Shown here piece after piece: positions 27,167-35,605 of a DNA stretch of 64,000 nt (position 1 is the first letter of the stretch; every line of letters starts with the position of its first letter). Source of the stretch: Variovorax guangxiensis (lineage in GTDB: Bacteria > Pseudomonadota > Gammaproteobacteria > Burkholderiales > Burkholderiaceae_C); assembly GCF_003952165.1 (NCBI RefSeq), contig NZ_RXFT01000023.1, positions 16,898 through 80,897 on the forward strand, given 5' to 3'. Below the pieces are notes generated by a model, which searched no databases, was not told the DNA's origin, and saw only the letters and a list, made by a program, of their open reading frames with translations. Both the position numbers and the translations under genes were made by a program.

Positions 27167-28294
27167 GTGGAACTCCTCAATGCCACCCGCATGGTCGCGG
27201 GGTTCAACCTGGGCGTCGAGCCGAGCGGACGGGAACTGCTCGTGGTGGTCGCCAAGGGAACCTTCCGCATTCCGCCGCCCGACGCGCCGGACGGCATCGT
27301 GCTGCACGAGGCGCAGCTGCCGCTGGTAATGGCAGATACCTTCACCGGCGCACCGGGGCTCTCGGCGCCGGTCTACGAAGTGGACTTCGCGCCGCGCAAG
27401 CGGCGCTGCGACATTCTCTTGCTGGGTAGCGCGTACGCGCCGGGCGGCCGGCCCGCGTCGCGCGTCGAGGTGGGATTGCGGGTCGGCAGCTGGAGCAAGA
27501 CCTTCGCGGTGGTCGGGCCGCGCCAGTGGGAATGCGCAATGGCCGGCGTCGGCTCGACACCGCCTGGCGTGTTCGTGCGGCAGCCGATCTCGTACGACGT
27601 GGCCTTCGGCGGCGTCGACCTCCTGCATGAGGACCCTGCCCAGCACGCCGCCTTCATGGCCAACCCGGTCGGGCGCGGTTTCCACAGGCACATGCGGGTG
27701 GAATGGGTCGAGGGCTGGCCGCTGCCGGCCACGGAAGAAATCGATCACGCCGTGCGCGCGCCCGACGGTAACTACCGGCCCATGGCCCTCGGACCCGTGG
27801 GGCGCGGGTGGGATCCGCGCCATCGCTTTGCCGGCACCTACGACGACGCGTGGCGCCAGAAGCACTTTCCCTTCCTGCCGCCCGATTTCGACGAGCAGTA
27901 TTTCCAGGCGGCACCGCTCGACCAGCAGGTGCCGCTCGACCACTTCCGCAACGGCCCCGTCGAGGTGCTGATGGCCAACCTGACGCCCGGTGGACTGACG
28001 CGCTTCACCATTCCCCACCTGGTGGCGCCGGTGCACGTATTCACTCGCGATGGCGAGCGCGAGGACCACACGGCCACGCTCGACACGGTGGTCATCGAAC
28101 CCGACGAGGGGCGCTTCAGCCTCACCTGGCGCATGACGCGGCCATTGAAAAAGGACGTCTTCGAGGTCGCGCAGGTCATGGTCGGCAAGAAAGGGCGCGA
28201 ATGGTGGCAGCAGCGCGATGCCACGCCTTTCCCCATTCCCGTGATCATGGTGCCGATGGTGCCGGACGACGAAGAGATGGACGAGGTCGCATGA
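27167..28294 (+). CDS. DUF2169 T6SS adaptor-like protein
   Basis: A 375-residue stand-alone DUF2169 protein, starting with GTG (27167) and opening LLNATRMVAGFNLGVEPSGRELLVVVAKGTF. Conserved parts include PVSYDVAFGGVDLLHEDP-like QPISYDVAFGGVDL and FAGTYDDAWRQKHFPFLPPDFD. Family members act as chaperone/adaptor for PAAR-like effectors in Agrobacterium. Here the probable client is the DUF4150-nuclease at 29354. The stop overlaps the ATG of the ketosynthase-like gene. Confidence 0.82.
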   Translation: MELLNATRMVAGFNLGVEPSGRELLVVVAKGTFRIPPPDAPDGIVLHEAQLPLVMADTFTGAPGLSAPVYEVDFAPRKRRCDILLLGSAYAPGGRPASRVEVGLRVGSWSKTFAVVGPRQWECAMAGVGSTPPGVFVRQPISYDVAFGGVDLLHEDPAQHAAFMANPVGRGFHRHMRVEWVEGWPLPATEEIDHAVRAPDGNYRPMALGPVGRGWDPRHRFAGTYDDAWRQKHFPFLPPDFDEQYFQAAPLDQQVPLDHFRNGPVEVLMANLTPGGLTRFTIPHLVAPVHVFTRDGEREDHTATLDTVVIEPDEGRFSLTWRMTRPLKKDVFEVAQVMVGKKGREWWQQRDATPFPIPVIMVPMVPDDEEMDEVA

Positions 28295-29343
28295 GCATGC
28301 CGACCTCAGCCATCTGCATCCGGCGCACGGGTCTGGTCACCAGCGTGGGGCTGAACGCGGCGGCATCCTGCGCGGCGATCCGCGCCAAGGTCACCAACCC
28401 GAGCGAGACGCGCTTCATCGATTCTGAGGGCGAGCGGATCATGGCGCACGCCGTGCCGCTGGAGAAGCCATGGCGCGGACGAGCCAAGCTGGTCCGCATG
28501 GCCGCGCTGGCGGTGCAGGAATGCCTGGCCGGCGTGGCGCGCGAGCGATGGGACGAGATCCCCCTGCTGCTGTGCGTGGCCGAACACGAAAGGCCGGGGC
28601 GCCTGCAGGGGCTCGACGATCTGCTCTTCGAAGAGCTGCAGGATCTGCTCGGGGCCCGCTTCTCGGCGGATTCGCTCGTGGTCGCGCATGGCCGCGTGAG
28701 CGTGGTGGTGGCGCTCGCGCAGGCGCAGCGATTGATCGGCGGCGGCGTGCCGCTGGTGCTCGTGGCCGCCGTCGACAGTCTGCTCGAGTGGCCGACGCTC
28801 GGCGCATACGAACGCGGCAATCGCGTGCTGACGGCGGGGAACTCGAACGGCTTCATTCCCGGCGAGGGTGCGGGGGCGCTGCTCGTGGGCGTCCCCGGCG
28901 GCCCGGGCGGCCCGGGCGGCGAGGGAGGGCTGGTGTGCGCGGGCATCGGCTTCGGCATCGAGAAAGCGCACATCGACACCGAGGAGCCGTTGCGCGGCGA
29001 CGGCCTGAGCGCAGCCATCGAGGCGGGGCTGGCGCAGGCCGGCTGCGGCATGCACGACATCGACTACCGCGTCACCGACCTGTCGGGCGAGCAGTACTAC
29101 TTCAAGGAGGCGACGCTCGCGCTTGCGCGTACGCTGCGCCAGCGCAAGGAGAGCTTCGACATCTGGCATCCGGCCGAATGCATCGGCGAGGCGGGGGCCG
29201 TGGCCGGAGTCGCCGCGCTGGCCGTGGCGGATGCGGCGGGCCGCCGCGGGTATGCGCCGGGGCCGGCCGTGCTGGTGCACATGGCGAACGATGCGGGGCA
29301 GCGGGCCTGCGCCGTGATGCGCTTCGAAGAGGCCGCGGCCTGA
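28291..29343 (+). CDS. Ketosynthase-like (thiolase-fold) protein, probably inactive
   Basis: A 350-residue protein with the beta-ketoacyl synthase architecture: motif GEGAGALLV at 191-199 and a C-terminal stretch HPAECIGEAGAVAGVAAL that corresponds to the KS motif with GHxxGAAG. The usual catalytic Cys of TACASG is absent (VAHGRVSV at 131-138 occupies the place), and the active-site His is replaced by Glu. An enzyme activity in fatty acid or polyketide synthesis is therefore unlikely. Such proteins recur beside DUF2169 and DUF4150 in T6SS loci, so a structural or cargo-binding role is inferred. Confidence 0.68.
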   Translation: MSMPTSAICIRRTGLVTSVGLNAAASCAAIRAKVTNPSETRFIDSEGERIMAHAVPLEKPWRGRAKLVRMAALAVQECLAGVARERWDEIPLLLCVAEHERPGRLQGLDDLLFEELQDLLGARFSADSLVVAHGRVSVVVALAQAQRLIGGGVPLVLVAAVDSLLEWPTLGAYERGNRVLTAGNSNGFIPGEGAGALLVGVPGGPGGPGGEGGLVCAGIGFGIEKAHIDTEEPLRGDGLSAAIEAGLAQAGCGMHDIDYRVTDLSGEQYYFKEATLALARTLRQRKESFDIWHPAECIGEAGAVAGVAALAVADAAGRRGYAPGPAVLVHMANDAGQRACAVMRFEEAAA

Positions 29344-29353
29344 GGAGCGCGCG

Positions 29354-30502
29354 ATGAGCAACAAGGTCTTCGCCAACGCCCTGGAGATCTCGTGCAAGGC
29401 CGCGAGCGGAAAGACCATGTGCGCCTTTCCGGACGTCTGCTTCACTCCGCCGCAGACGCCGGCCACGCCGCCGGGCGTGCCGCTTCCGTATCCGAACACG
29501 GGCTTCTCGTCGGATACGACCGACGGCTCGACCAGCGTCGAGATCTCGGGCCAGCAGGTGATGCTCAAGAACAAGAGCTACTTCAAGCGAAGCAGCGGCG
29601 ACGAAGCCGGCTGCGCGCCCAAGAAGGGTCTGGTCACGAGCACCAACATGGGAAAGATCTATTTCTCGCGCTGGTCGATGGACGTGCTGGTGGAGGGCGA
29701 GAACGTGGTGCGCCACCTCGACATCACCACGCACAACCACAGCTCGTATCCGGGCAACGAGTCGATTCCGTGGCCGCATCTGGAATCGATGGCGCCCGGC
29801 GCGGCCAAGGCGGCGTGCGACAAGGAAGTCAAGCGCGAGAAGGCCGCCTGCAAGGATTTCAAGAAGCAGGGCACGAAGAACGTGTGCGCCGCCGCCGGTA
29901 TGAACATCGGCATCAAGAAGCAGCGGGGGCGCGGGGCGGACTGGAACAAGATGTCGCTCGACGCCATCAAGGGCAAGGAGGCGGCCGACAAGTGCCTGCG
30001 CGCGCGCAAGTGCAGGCTCGTGCCCTACAACGCGCAGAAGGACGGCGTGAAGGGCTGCTGCCCGAGCCAGACGCCCGATCACGTGATACCCAAGAGCTCC
30101 TTCTACACGGCGGCGGTCTCCAAGGGCAAGAAGCTGCCCGGCTGGAAGAACTACAAGATGAGCGCCGCGCCCTGCATGTGTGCGGAGGGGCCGAGCAACA
30201 CCGAGGGCAGCCACGGGCTGCGCCATGCGGCCCACAAGTTCATGGGCAAGAAGGTGGGCGCGGGAACGACGCAGTCCTTCGCCAAGGAGATGAACCTCTG
30301 CGTGAAGAGCGCGCAGAAGGTGTTCAAGTCGTCCAACTGCAGCAACAAGTGCCTGAAGGCGCAGCTCACCGAGGGGCACAAGGACATGTGCTCGAAGGAC
30401 CTGAAGGACGCCGAGGTGAAGCATTCGCCTTCGGGGTCCGACGTCGCGAGCGAGGCGGCTCTGGATCCGCTCAAGGCGCTGGGCAACAAGAGATCCCGCT
30501 GA
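29354..30502 (+). CDS. PAAR-like (DUF4150) protein with predicted HNH/GHH nuclease tail
   Basis: A 382-residue candidate effector. Residues 1-110 are DUF4150 (MSNKVFANALEISCKA ... FPDVCFTPPQTP), which docks on VgrG. The rest is Lys- and Cys-rich and includes CCPSQTPDHVIPKSSF (D242-H243) and EGSHGLRHAAHK (H287, H291, H294). This layout resembles the Tox-GHH2 type of HNH/EndoVII nuclease, in which GHHLIPKS is usual; here the first His of that pair is Asp. Many cysteines (CCP, CMC, NCSNKC) suggest metal or disulfide stabilisation. The upstream DUF2169 and downstream propeller-like gene are its likely adaptor and immunity partners. Confidence 0.72.
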   Translation: MSNKVFANALEISCKAASGKTMCAFPDVCFTPPQTPATPPGVPLPYPNTGFSSDTTDGSTSVEISGQQVMLKNKSYFKRSSGDEAGCAPKKGLVTSTNMGKIYFSRWSMDVLVEGENVVRHLDITTHNHSSYPGNESIPWPHLESMAPGAAKAACDKEVKREKAACKDFKKQGTKNVCAAAGMNIGIKKQRGRGADWNKMSLDAIKGKEAADKCLRARKCRLVPYNAQKDGVKGCCPSQTPDHVIPKSSFYTAAVSKGKKLPGWKNYKMSAAPCMCAEGPSNTEGSHGLRHAAHKFMGKKVGAGTTQSFAKEMNLCVKSAQKVFKSSNCSNKCLKAQLTEGHKDMCSKDLKDAEVKHSPSGSDVASEAALDPLKALGNKRSR

Positions 30503-30515
30503 AAGGAGAGCGTAC

Positions 30516-31403
30516 ATGGCACAACGGCTGGGACTGTCGAAGGACAACCTGATATCGCGAGGCGCAGCGCGCTTCAAGGACCTCGTCTATCTTGCGCTTC
30601 AGGACAAGAAGCTCCAGAAGAAAGGCATCGCCCACACTCGATTGGGCAGCGTGGACGAAGGTGAGATCGCCAATGTCAAGGATCTGGCATGGCGTGCGGC
30701 CGGCATCTGCGTTGTGCGCAAACCCGCCGAGAAGCTCGTCGCCGTCTCCGGCGACGGCCAGGTATTCACCTACGTGGGTGGACAGGAGGGCAGCGAGAAG
30801 ATCCGCGACGCCTTCGACCTGCGCGCCTGTGCCGCCATAGACGGATACGCCTATGCCTGCGGCATGAACCGCGAGGTGTTCAGGCGCGCAGGAGAAGGAA
30901 AGTGGACCGCCATGCACGCGCCGGCTGCGCAGGGCGACGACGAGGTCGCCGGCTTCGAAGCCATCGACGGCTTCGGCGCGGACGACATCTATGCCGTGGG
31001 CTGGGAAGGCGAGTTGTGGCATTGGCAAGCCGGCGCCTGGACCCAGGGGCCGAGTCCGGTCAACGTGGTGCTCAGCGGCGTGTGCTGCGCCGGCGAGGGG
31101 AATGTCTACGCCTGCGGCCAGGCAGGCACGCTGCTGCGAGGCCGCGGGCAGGACTGGGAGGTGCTCGAGACCGAGGGGCTCATGGACGACTTCTGGGACC
31201 TGCGCTGGTTCATGGGCCGTCTGTACGTGGCGAGCATGAGCGCACTGTACGAGCTGCAGGGCGATGCGCTCGTGCCGGTCGACTTCGGCCGCGACGCTCC
31301 CGACAGCTGCTACAAGCTCACCGATGCGGAGGGTGTGCTGTGGTCGGTCGGGCAGCAGAACATCTGCTCGTTCGATGGCGCCGCCTGGCGCCGCTGGGAG
31401 TGA
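30516..31403 (+). CDS. Beta-propeller-like protein, candidate immunity protein
   Basis: A 295-residue cytosolic protein without signal peptide. It shows repeated blade-like segments ending in Gly-Asp-Val-Trp type turns (VAVSGDGQVFTY, AFGADDIYAVGWEGELWHW, NVYACGQAGTLLRGRG, GVLWSVGQQNICSFDG), suggesting a propeller of about five to six blades. It lies 13 bases after the predicted nuclease gene with its own AAGGAGAG site. Immunity is inferred from position only. Confidence 0.6.
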   Translation: MAQRLGLSKDNLISRGAARFKDLVYLALQDKKLQKKGIAHTRLGSVDEGEIANVKDLAWRAAGICVVRKPAEKLVAVSGDGQVFTYVGGQEGSEKIRDAFDLRACAAIDGYAYACGMNREVFRRAGEGKWTAMHAPAAQGDDEVAGFEAIDGFGADDIYAVGWEGELWHWQAGAWTQGPSPVNVVLSGVCCAGEGNVYACGQAGTLLRGRGQDWEVLETEGLMDDFWDLRWFMGRLYVASMSALYELQGDALVPVDFGRDAPDSCYKLTDAEGVLWSVGQQNICSFDGAAWRRWE

Positions 31404-31413
31404 GGGCGAGGCC

Positions 31414-32709
31414 ATGAGCATCGTCGCGGCGAACAACACGGAAGGCATGGCCCTGAACAGGCCCGTGCCGGCCGTCGTCGCGCAGCATGCGGAGGAAAGC
31501 GCGGTGCTCTTCCATGTGCGGGCGCGGATGGTCGATGCGCCTCATGTCAGGCTGCATCATCTGCGCCGCCTGGACGACCGGCTGGCGGCACATCTGGACG
31601 GTCTTGCCGTGGCGGGTGCGTACGGCGCACATCTGTGCGCGACGGCGCTGGCCATGCCCGGCCCGGGCGAACTCTTCGCAACCACCGCGCTGGCGCTCGA
31701 CACGCACGACGGCCCTTGCCTCGACAAGGTGCTGGCGCTCGCGCATGCCTTGCCGGAGTGCCGCCCCGGCGTGCTGGCCGCCTTCGAATGGGTTTCAGCG
31801 CCTTCGTTGCGCGGCATCACCGGCGGGCTGCTGGCTTCTCCATCGGCATTCCATCGCATGGTGGGCATCCTGGCCTGCGGTGCGCATCGCGTCGATCCGG
31901 GCGCGCCGCTGGTGGCGGCGCTGGGCGATCCGGACAGCTTGTTGCGCGAGCACGCGCTTCGCATCGCAGGGGAGTGCGGCAGGCTGGACCTGCAGGGCGC
32001 TTGCGTGCGCGCCTTGGCCGATGAGGACGCCGCTTGCCGTTTTCAGGCTGCGCGTTCGGCGGTGCTGCTCGGCGACCGGCATGCAGCGATACGGGTACTG
32101 CACGAGGAGACGGGCGCAGGCAGGCCGCACCGGGCGCAAGCCATCGGGCTGCTGCTCAAGCTCGCCTCGCCCGAGCAGGCGGTGCCGATCCTGAAGTCTC
32201 TGTTCGAGTCGCAGGCGGATGCGCGAGAACTGATCCGCGGCCTTGGCACGAACGGCGATCCGCGCTGGGTGCCTTGGCTGATCGACAGGATGGACGATGC
32301 TTCCCTGTCGCGCCTGGCCGGCGAAGCCTTCACGCTGATCACCGGCCTCGATCTCGCGGCGCACGATCTGGAGCGCAAGCCACCCGATGGCGCCGAGACC
32401 GGTCCGATGGACGATCCGGCGGACGACGACGTTGCGATGGACGAAGACGACGGCCTGCCCTGGCCCGACGCGGGCAAGGTCGCCGACGCGTGGGCCGTTC
32501 GCGCGCCGGGCTTTCCGGAGGGCGTTCGCCACTTCATGGGAGCGCCACCGTCGTGGGACCACGCCGTCCAGGTGCGCGCCCGGGGTTGCCAGCGGCAACG
32601 CGGGGCGGCCTCGGAATACCTGTGCCTGCTTCGGCCCGGCACGGCGCTGTTTCCGACCGGAGCTCCTGCGTGGCGCCAGCAGCGCTGGCTTGCCGGACCC
32701 GAGGCCTGA
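31414..32709 (+). CDS. TIGR02270-type HEAT-repeat protein
   Basis: A 431-residue protein made largely of HEAT-like helical repeats (ALGDPDSLLREHALRIAGECG, ALADEDAACRFQAARSAVLLG). It matches what I remember of the TIGR02270 family, which is found next to T6SS effector modules. The N-terminal part (ESAVLFHVRARMVDAPHVRLHHLRRLDDRLAAHLDGL) is the family signature. The function is unknown; it may assist the upstream effector cassette. Confidence 0.65.
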   Translation: MSIVAANNTEGMALNRPVPAVVAQHAEESAVLFHVRARMVDAPHVRLHHLRRLDDRLAAHLDGLAVAGAYGAHLCATALAMPGPGELFATTALALDTHDGPCLDKVLALAHALPECRPGVLAAFEWVSAPSLRGITGGLLASPSAFHRMVGILACGAHRVDPGAPLVAALGDPDSLLREHALRIAGECGRLDLQGACVRALADEDAACRFQAARSAVLLGDRHAAIRVLHEETGAGRPHRAQAIGLLLKLASPEQAVPILKSLFESQADARELIRGLGTNGDPRWVPWLIDRMDDASLSRLAGEAFTLITGLDLAAHDLERKPPDGAETGPMDDPADDDVAMDEDDGLPWPDAGKVADAWAVRAPGFPEGVRHFMGAPPSWDHAVQVRARGCQRQRGAASEYLCLLRPGTALFPTGAPAWRQQRWLAGPEA

Positions 32710-32715
32710 GCGTTC

Positions 32716-32883
32716 ATGCGTACCCCGTACATCCTCGCGCTCCTGGCCTTCGTGTTCGCTGTCGCGGCAGCCCTGCGCTGGACGCGCAACGCCGGGCACT
32801 CCGATCCCGCCACCCGCACCTGGCTCCTCGTCGCCCTGGTCTTCACCGCCGTAGCAGCCTGGCTGCAATGGCATACCTCTTAA
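32716..32883 (+). CDS. Small two-segment membrane protein (55 residues)
   Basis: A 55-residue protein with two hydrophobic segments (ILALLAFVFAVAAAL, residues 6-20, and WLLVALVFTAVAAWL, 36-50) joined by a short basic/acidic loop (RWTRNAGHSDPATRT). It starts 6 bases after the TIGR02270 stop, so it is probably co-expressed. Helix-loop-helix topology fits a small holin-like, immunity or chaperone protein, but nothing identifies it. Confidence 0.5.
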   Translation: MRTPYILALLAFVFAVAAALRWTRNAGHSDPATRTWLLVALVFTAVAAWLQWHTS

Positions 32884-32972
32884 GGCGAGATTGCCAACAT
32901 GTCCCACGGAATGAATACTCCTTGCGAGTTTGTTCGGGTGCATTCAGGCACAGAGCCTTCGGGGGCCGATTC

Positions 32973-34637
32973 ATGATCCATATCGCTGTCATCACCCGGC
33001 AAGGCGCTCCGGCGGGGCAGTCCATCTCTGCGGACTTCGGTCCCAATGGCGGCACCATCGGCCGGGCCGATACCAACACGCTGGTGCTCGACGATCCCGA
33101 CCGCACGGTCTCGCGCGTGCATGCGCAGGTGCTGTGCCGCGACGGGCAGTACTTCGTCATCGACCGGGGCAGCAACCCGATGCAGTGCAACGGCGTGTCG
33201 CTGGGCTCGGGCAAGGAGGCGGCGCTGACCGATGGCGCGCGGCTGGTGGTCGGGAGCTTCGAGCTCACGGTGCGCGCGACGGCCGCCGCCGCGCCGCCGC
33301 CTTCGCTGGCCATTCCCAACACGGTGATCGGGGCGCCCGCGGGCGCGCCTGCCGCTGCCGCGTCGTCGAGCGACGATCCCTTCGCCGACCTGCTCGCGGG
33401 CCTCGCTCCTGCGCCGGCACCGGCTGTGCCCGCAGTGGCGGCTCCCGCGGCCGCGCTGCCCGATTCGCTGCTCTTTCCCGACCCGATGGAAAGCGGCTCG
33501 CGCAACGTGCAGGCCGCGCAGGTCGATCCTTTCGCGAATCTGCTCGGGCCCACGCCGTCGTCGACGCCGGCGGCCGGCCTCGGGGCGCTCGATGATTTCT
33601 CCGACCTCGGTGCGCCGCCCGCGCATGGCAAGGCGGCGAACATCGACGAGCTTTTCGGCGGTGTGGGCGGTGGCGGCGGCATCGGCGGCGATCCGCTCGC
33701 GCTGTCGCCGCTGGCCGATCCGCTGCTGCAGCCGAACACCGCATCGAACGCCGATCCGCTGGCGGCCCTGCAGCAGGCGGCGCCGGCCACGCCCGTGCCG
33801 CGGCCGGACCATCTGCCGATCGACCAGTTCGGCTTCACTCCGCCCAAGGCCGTCGAGCCGCCAAAGCCGCCCGCACCGGTGCCCGTGCCTGCACCGCCGC
33901 CGGCACAGTTCGACGACATGACCGGCCAGCCGATCCGCATCAGCGGGCCGGAAGGCTCGGGCAGGCCGCTGGAACCGCTGAGGCCTCCGGCGCCGGCGCC
34001 GGTTCCACGCCCCGCCGCACCCGCACCGGAGCGCATGGCCAGCGACGACGAATTGCTCGCCGCCTTCCTGCGCGGCCTCGCGAGCACGCACCAGCCGCCC
34101 GAGATGCTCACGCCGGGCCTGATGGAGCGCATCGGCTCGATGCTGCGCAGCGCCACCGAGGGCACGCTGCAGCTGCTGCTCACGCGCCAGGAGTTCAAGC
34201 GCGAGGTGCGCGCCGAGGTCACGATGATCGCGGCGCAGGCCAACAACCCGCTGAAGTTCTCGCCCACGGTCGAGGTGGCGCTGGCGCACCTGCTGGGCCC
34301 CGGCGTGCGCGGCTTCATGCCGCCCGAGGCCGCGATGCGCGATGCCTTCAACGACCTGCGCGCCCACCAGTTCGGCGTGATGGTGGGCATGCGCGCCGCG
34401 CTGGCCCATGTCATCGCGCGCTTCGAGCCTGCGGAGCTGGAGAAGAAGATCAGTGCGAAGACGGCGCTCGACGCGCTCTTCAGCGCCAACCGCAAGGCCA
34501 AGCTGTGGGACCAGTTCGTGTCGCTCTACGGCGGCATCGCGAGCGAGGCGGAGGACGACTTCCACAGCCTCTTCGGCAAGGCCTTCCTCGAGGCCTACGA
34601 GGAGCAGATGGCGCGCCTGAAGTCCGACGGTCAGTAG
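32973..34637 (+). CDS. tagH: FHA-domain T6SS protein (TagH/Fha1)
   Basis: A 554-residue protein with an N-terminal FHA domain (about 15-100: GTIGRADTNTLVLDDPDRTVSRVHAQV ... GVSLGSG), a long Pro/Ala linker and a C-terminal domain of about 180 residues that matches TagH proteins (LLTRQEFKREVRAEVT ... HQFGVMVGMRAALAHVIARFEP). The FHA domain binds phosphothreonine, so it is the expected substrate and reader of PpkA, with PppA reversing the mark. ATG 32973 is chosen because upstream frame sequence has no family match. Confidence 0.92.
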   Translation: MIHIAVITRQGAPAGQSISADFGPNGGTIGRADTNTLVLDDPDRTVSRVHAQVLCRDGQYFVIDRGSNPMQCNGVSLGSGKEAALTDGARLVVGSFELTVRATAAAAPPPSLAIPNTVIGAPAGAPAAAASSSDDPFADLLAGLAPAPAPAVPAVAAPAAALPDSLLFPDPMESGSRNVQAAQVDPFANLLGPTPSSTPAAGLGALDDFSDLGAPPAHGKAANIDELFGGVGGGGGIGGDPLALSPLADPLLQPNTASNADPLAALQQAAPATPVPRPDHLPIDQFGFTPPKAVEPPKPPAPVPVPAPPPAQFDDMTGQPIRISGPEGSGRPLEPLRPPAPAPVPRPAAPAPERMASDDELLAAFLRGLASTHQPPEMLTPGLMERIGSMLRSATEGTLQLLLTRQEFKREVRAEVTMIAAQANNPLKFSPTVEVALAHLLGPGVRGFMPPEAAMRDAFNDLRAHQFGVMVGMRAALAHVIARFEPAELEKKISAKTALDALFSANRKAKLWDQFVSLYGGIASEAEDDFHSLFGKAFLEAYEEQMARLKSDGQ

Positions 34638-34716
34638 GTACAAGAGCCGGAACAGGAAGAACGACGACCCCGGTCGAAGCCACCACAACAACACCAGCCA
34701 TCGCGAGGCACCCCGC

Positions 34717-35511
34717 TTGGAAATCGAAATCGTCACGCTCTCCCGGCAAGGAGGCCGCACCTACAACGAGGACGTGCACGGCCATTGGCACGATGAGCGC
34801 TACGTTGCCTGCCTGGTGGCCGACGGTGCGGGCGGCCATGGCGGCGGCGACGTGGCGGCGGCCACCGCGCGCGCCAGCATGCTCGGCGGCTTCTCGGCCG
34901 CGCCGGGGCTGGACGAAGCCACGCTGCGCGGCCTGGTGGAACAGGCCAACCGCGACGTGGTGGCGCGCCAGGCGGAAGGCGGCAAGCTCGCGGGCATGCG
35001 CTCGACCATCGTGTTCGCGGCCATCGACCTCGAAAGCCAGGCGCTCGCCTGGGTGCACAGCGGCGACAGCCGCGCCTACCTGTTCCGTGGCGGTGCCATC
35101 GTGGCGCGCACCACCGACCACAGCCTGGTGCAGCAGATGGTGGCCGGCGGCATGCTCGACGAGGAGGGCGCGCGGCTGCATCCGCAGCGCAACATGCTGC
35201 TGTCGGCGCTGGGCTCGATCGAGGAGGCGCCCGACATAGCGGTGTCGGAGCGCATGCGCCTGCTGCCCGGCGACGTGCTTCTGCTGTGCAGCGACGGCGT
35301 ATGGGAGCCCTTGGGCGACGAATGCCTGATCGACACGCTGCACGCCTCGCGCACGCCCAGCCAGTGGACCGAGCTGATCGACGCGCAGGTCAAGGCCAAT
35401 GCCAAGCCGGGCCACGACAACTACACGGCGCTCACGCTGTGGGTGATCGAGGACGATGGCGACGACGTGACGCGGCTGATGCCGGAGAACGTTGCATCCA
35501 CGGATTGCTGA
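34717..35511 (+). CDS. pppA: PP2C-family protein phosphatase PppA (T6SS regulator)
   Basis: A 264-residue PP2C phosphatase. The motifs are present in order: TYNEDVHGHW, VADGAGGHGGG (metal-binding), SGDSRAYLF and CSDGVWE, then GHDNYTAL. It reverses PpkA phosphorylation of the FHA protein and so switches T6SS off. The start is a TTG (34717); no ATG exists before the conserved TYNEDV motif, and MEIEIVTLSRQGG is the usual N-terminus of the family. A terminator-like palindrome follows. Confidence 0.92.
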   Translation: MEIEIVTLSRQGGRTYNEDVHGHWHDERYVACLVADGAGGHGGGDVAAATARASMLGGFSAAPGLDEATLRGLVEQANRDVVARQAEGGKLAGMRSTIVFAAIDLESQALAWVHSGDSRAYLFRGGAIVARTTDHSLVQQMVAGGMLDEEGARLHPQRNMLLSALGSIEEAPDIAVSERMRLLPGDVLLLCSDGVWEPLGDECLIDTLHASRTPSQWTELIDAQVKANAKPGHDNYTALTLWVIEDDGDDVTRLMPENVASTDC

Positions 35512-35548
35512 GGATTTCCGTCTCGAGGCAAGGAAAGAGGCAAAGAAG

Positions 35549-35578
35549 AAGGGCCCGAAGCGATCGCTCCGGGCCCTT
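35549..35578. terminator. Palindromic terminator between convergent genes
   Basis: AGGGCCCG and CGGGCCCT are 8-bp arms around the inner sequence AGCGATCGCT, giving a near-perfect palindrome. On the minus strand the stem is followed by TTCTTCTTTG. It lies between the convergent pppA and the minus-strand gene at 35606-36145 and may end both transcripts. Confidence 0.7.
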
Positions 35579-35605
35579 GTCGTTCCAGCCGGGTCGGCTG
35601 TCCGT

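Noticed and set aside
24734..28069. Long antisense frame opposite the second vgrG, the DUF6484 gene and the DUF2169 gene
   Set aside because: Shadow of three real genes; composition is Arg/His/Val-rich without motifs.
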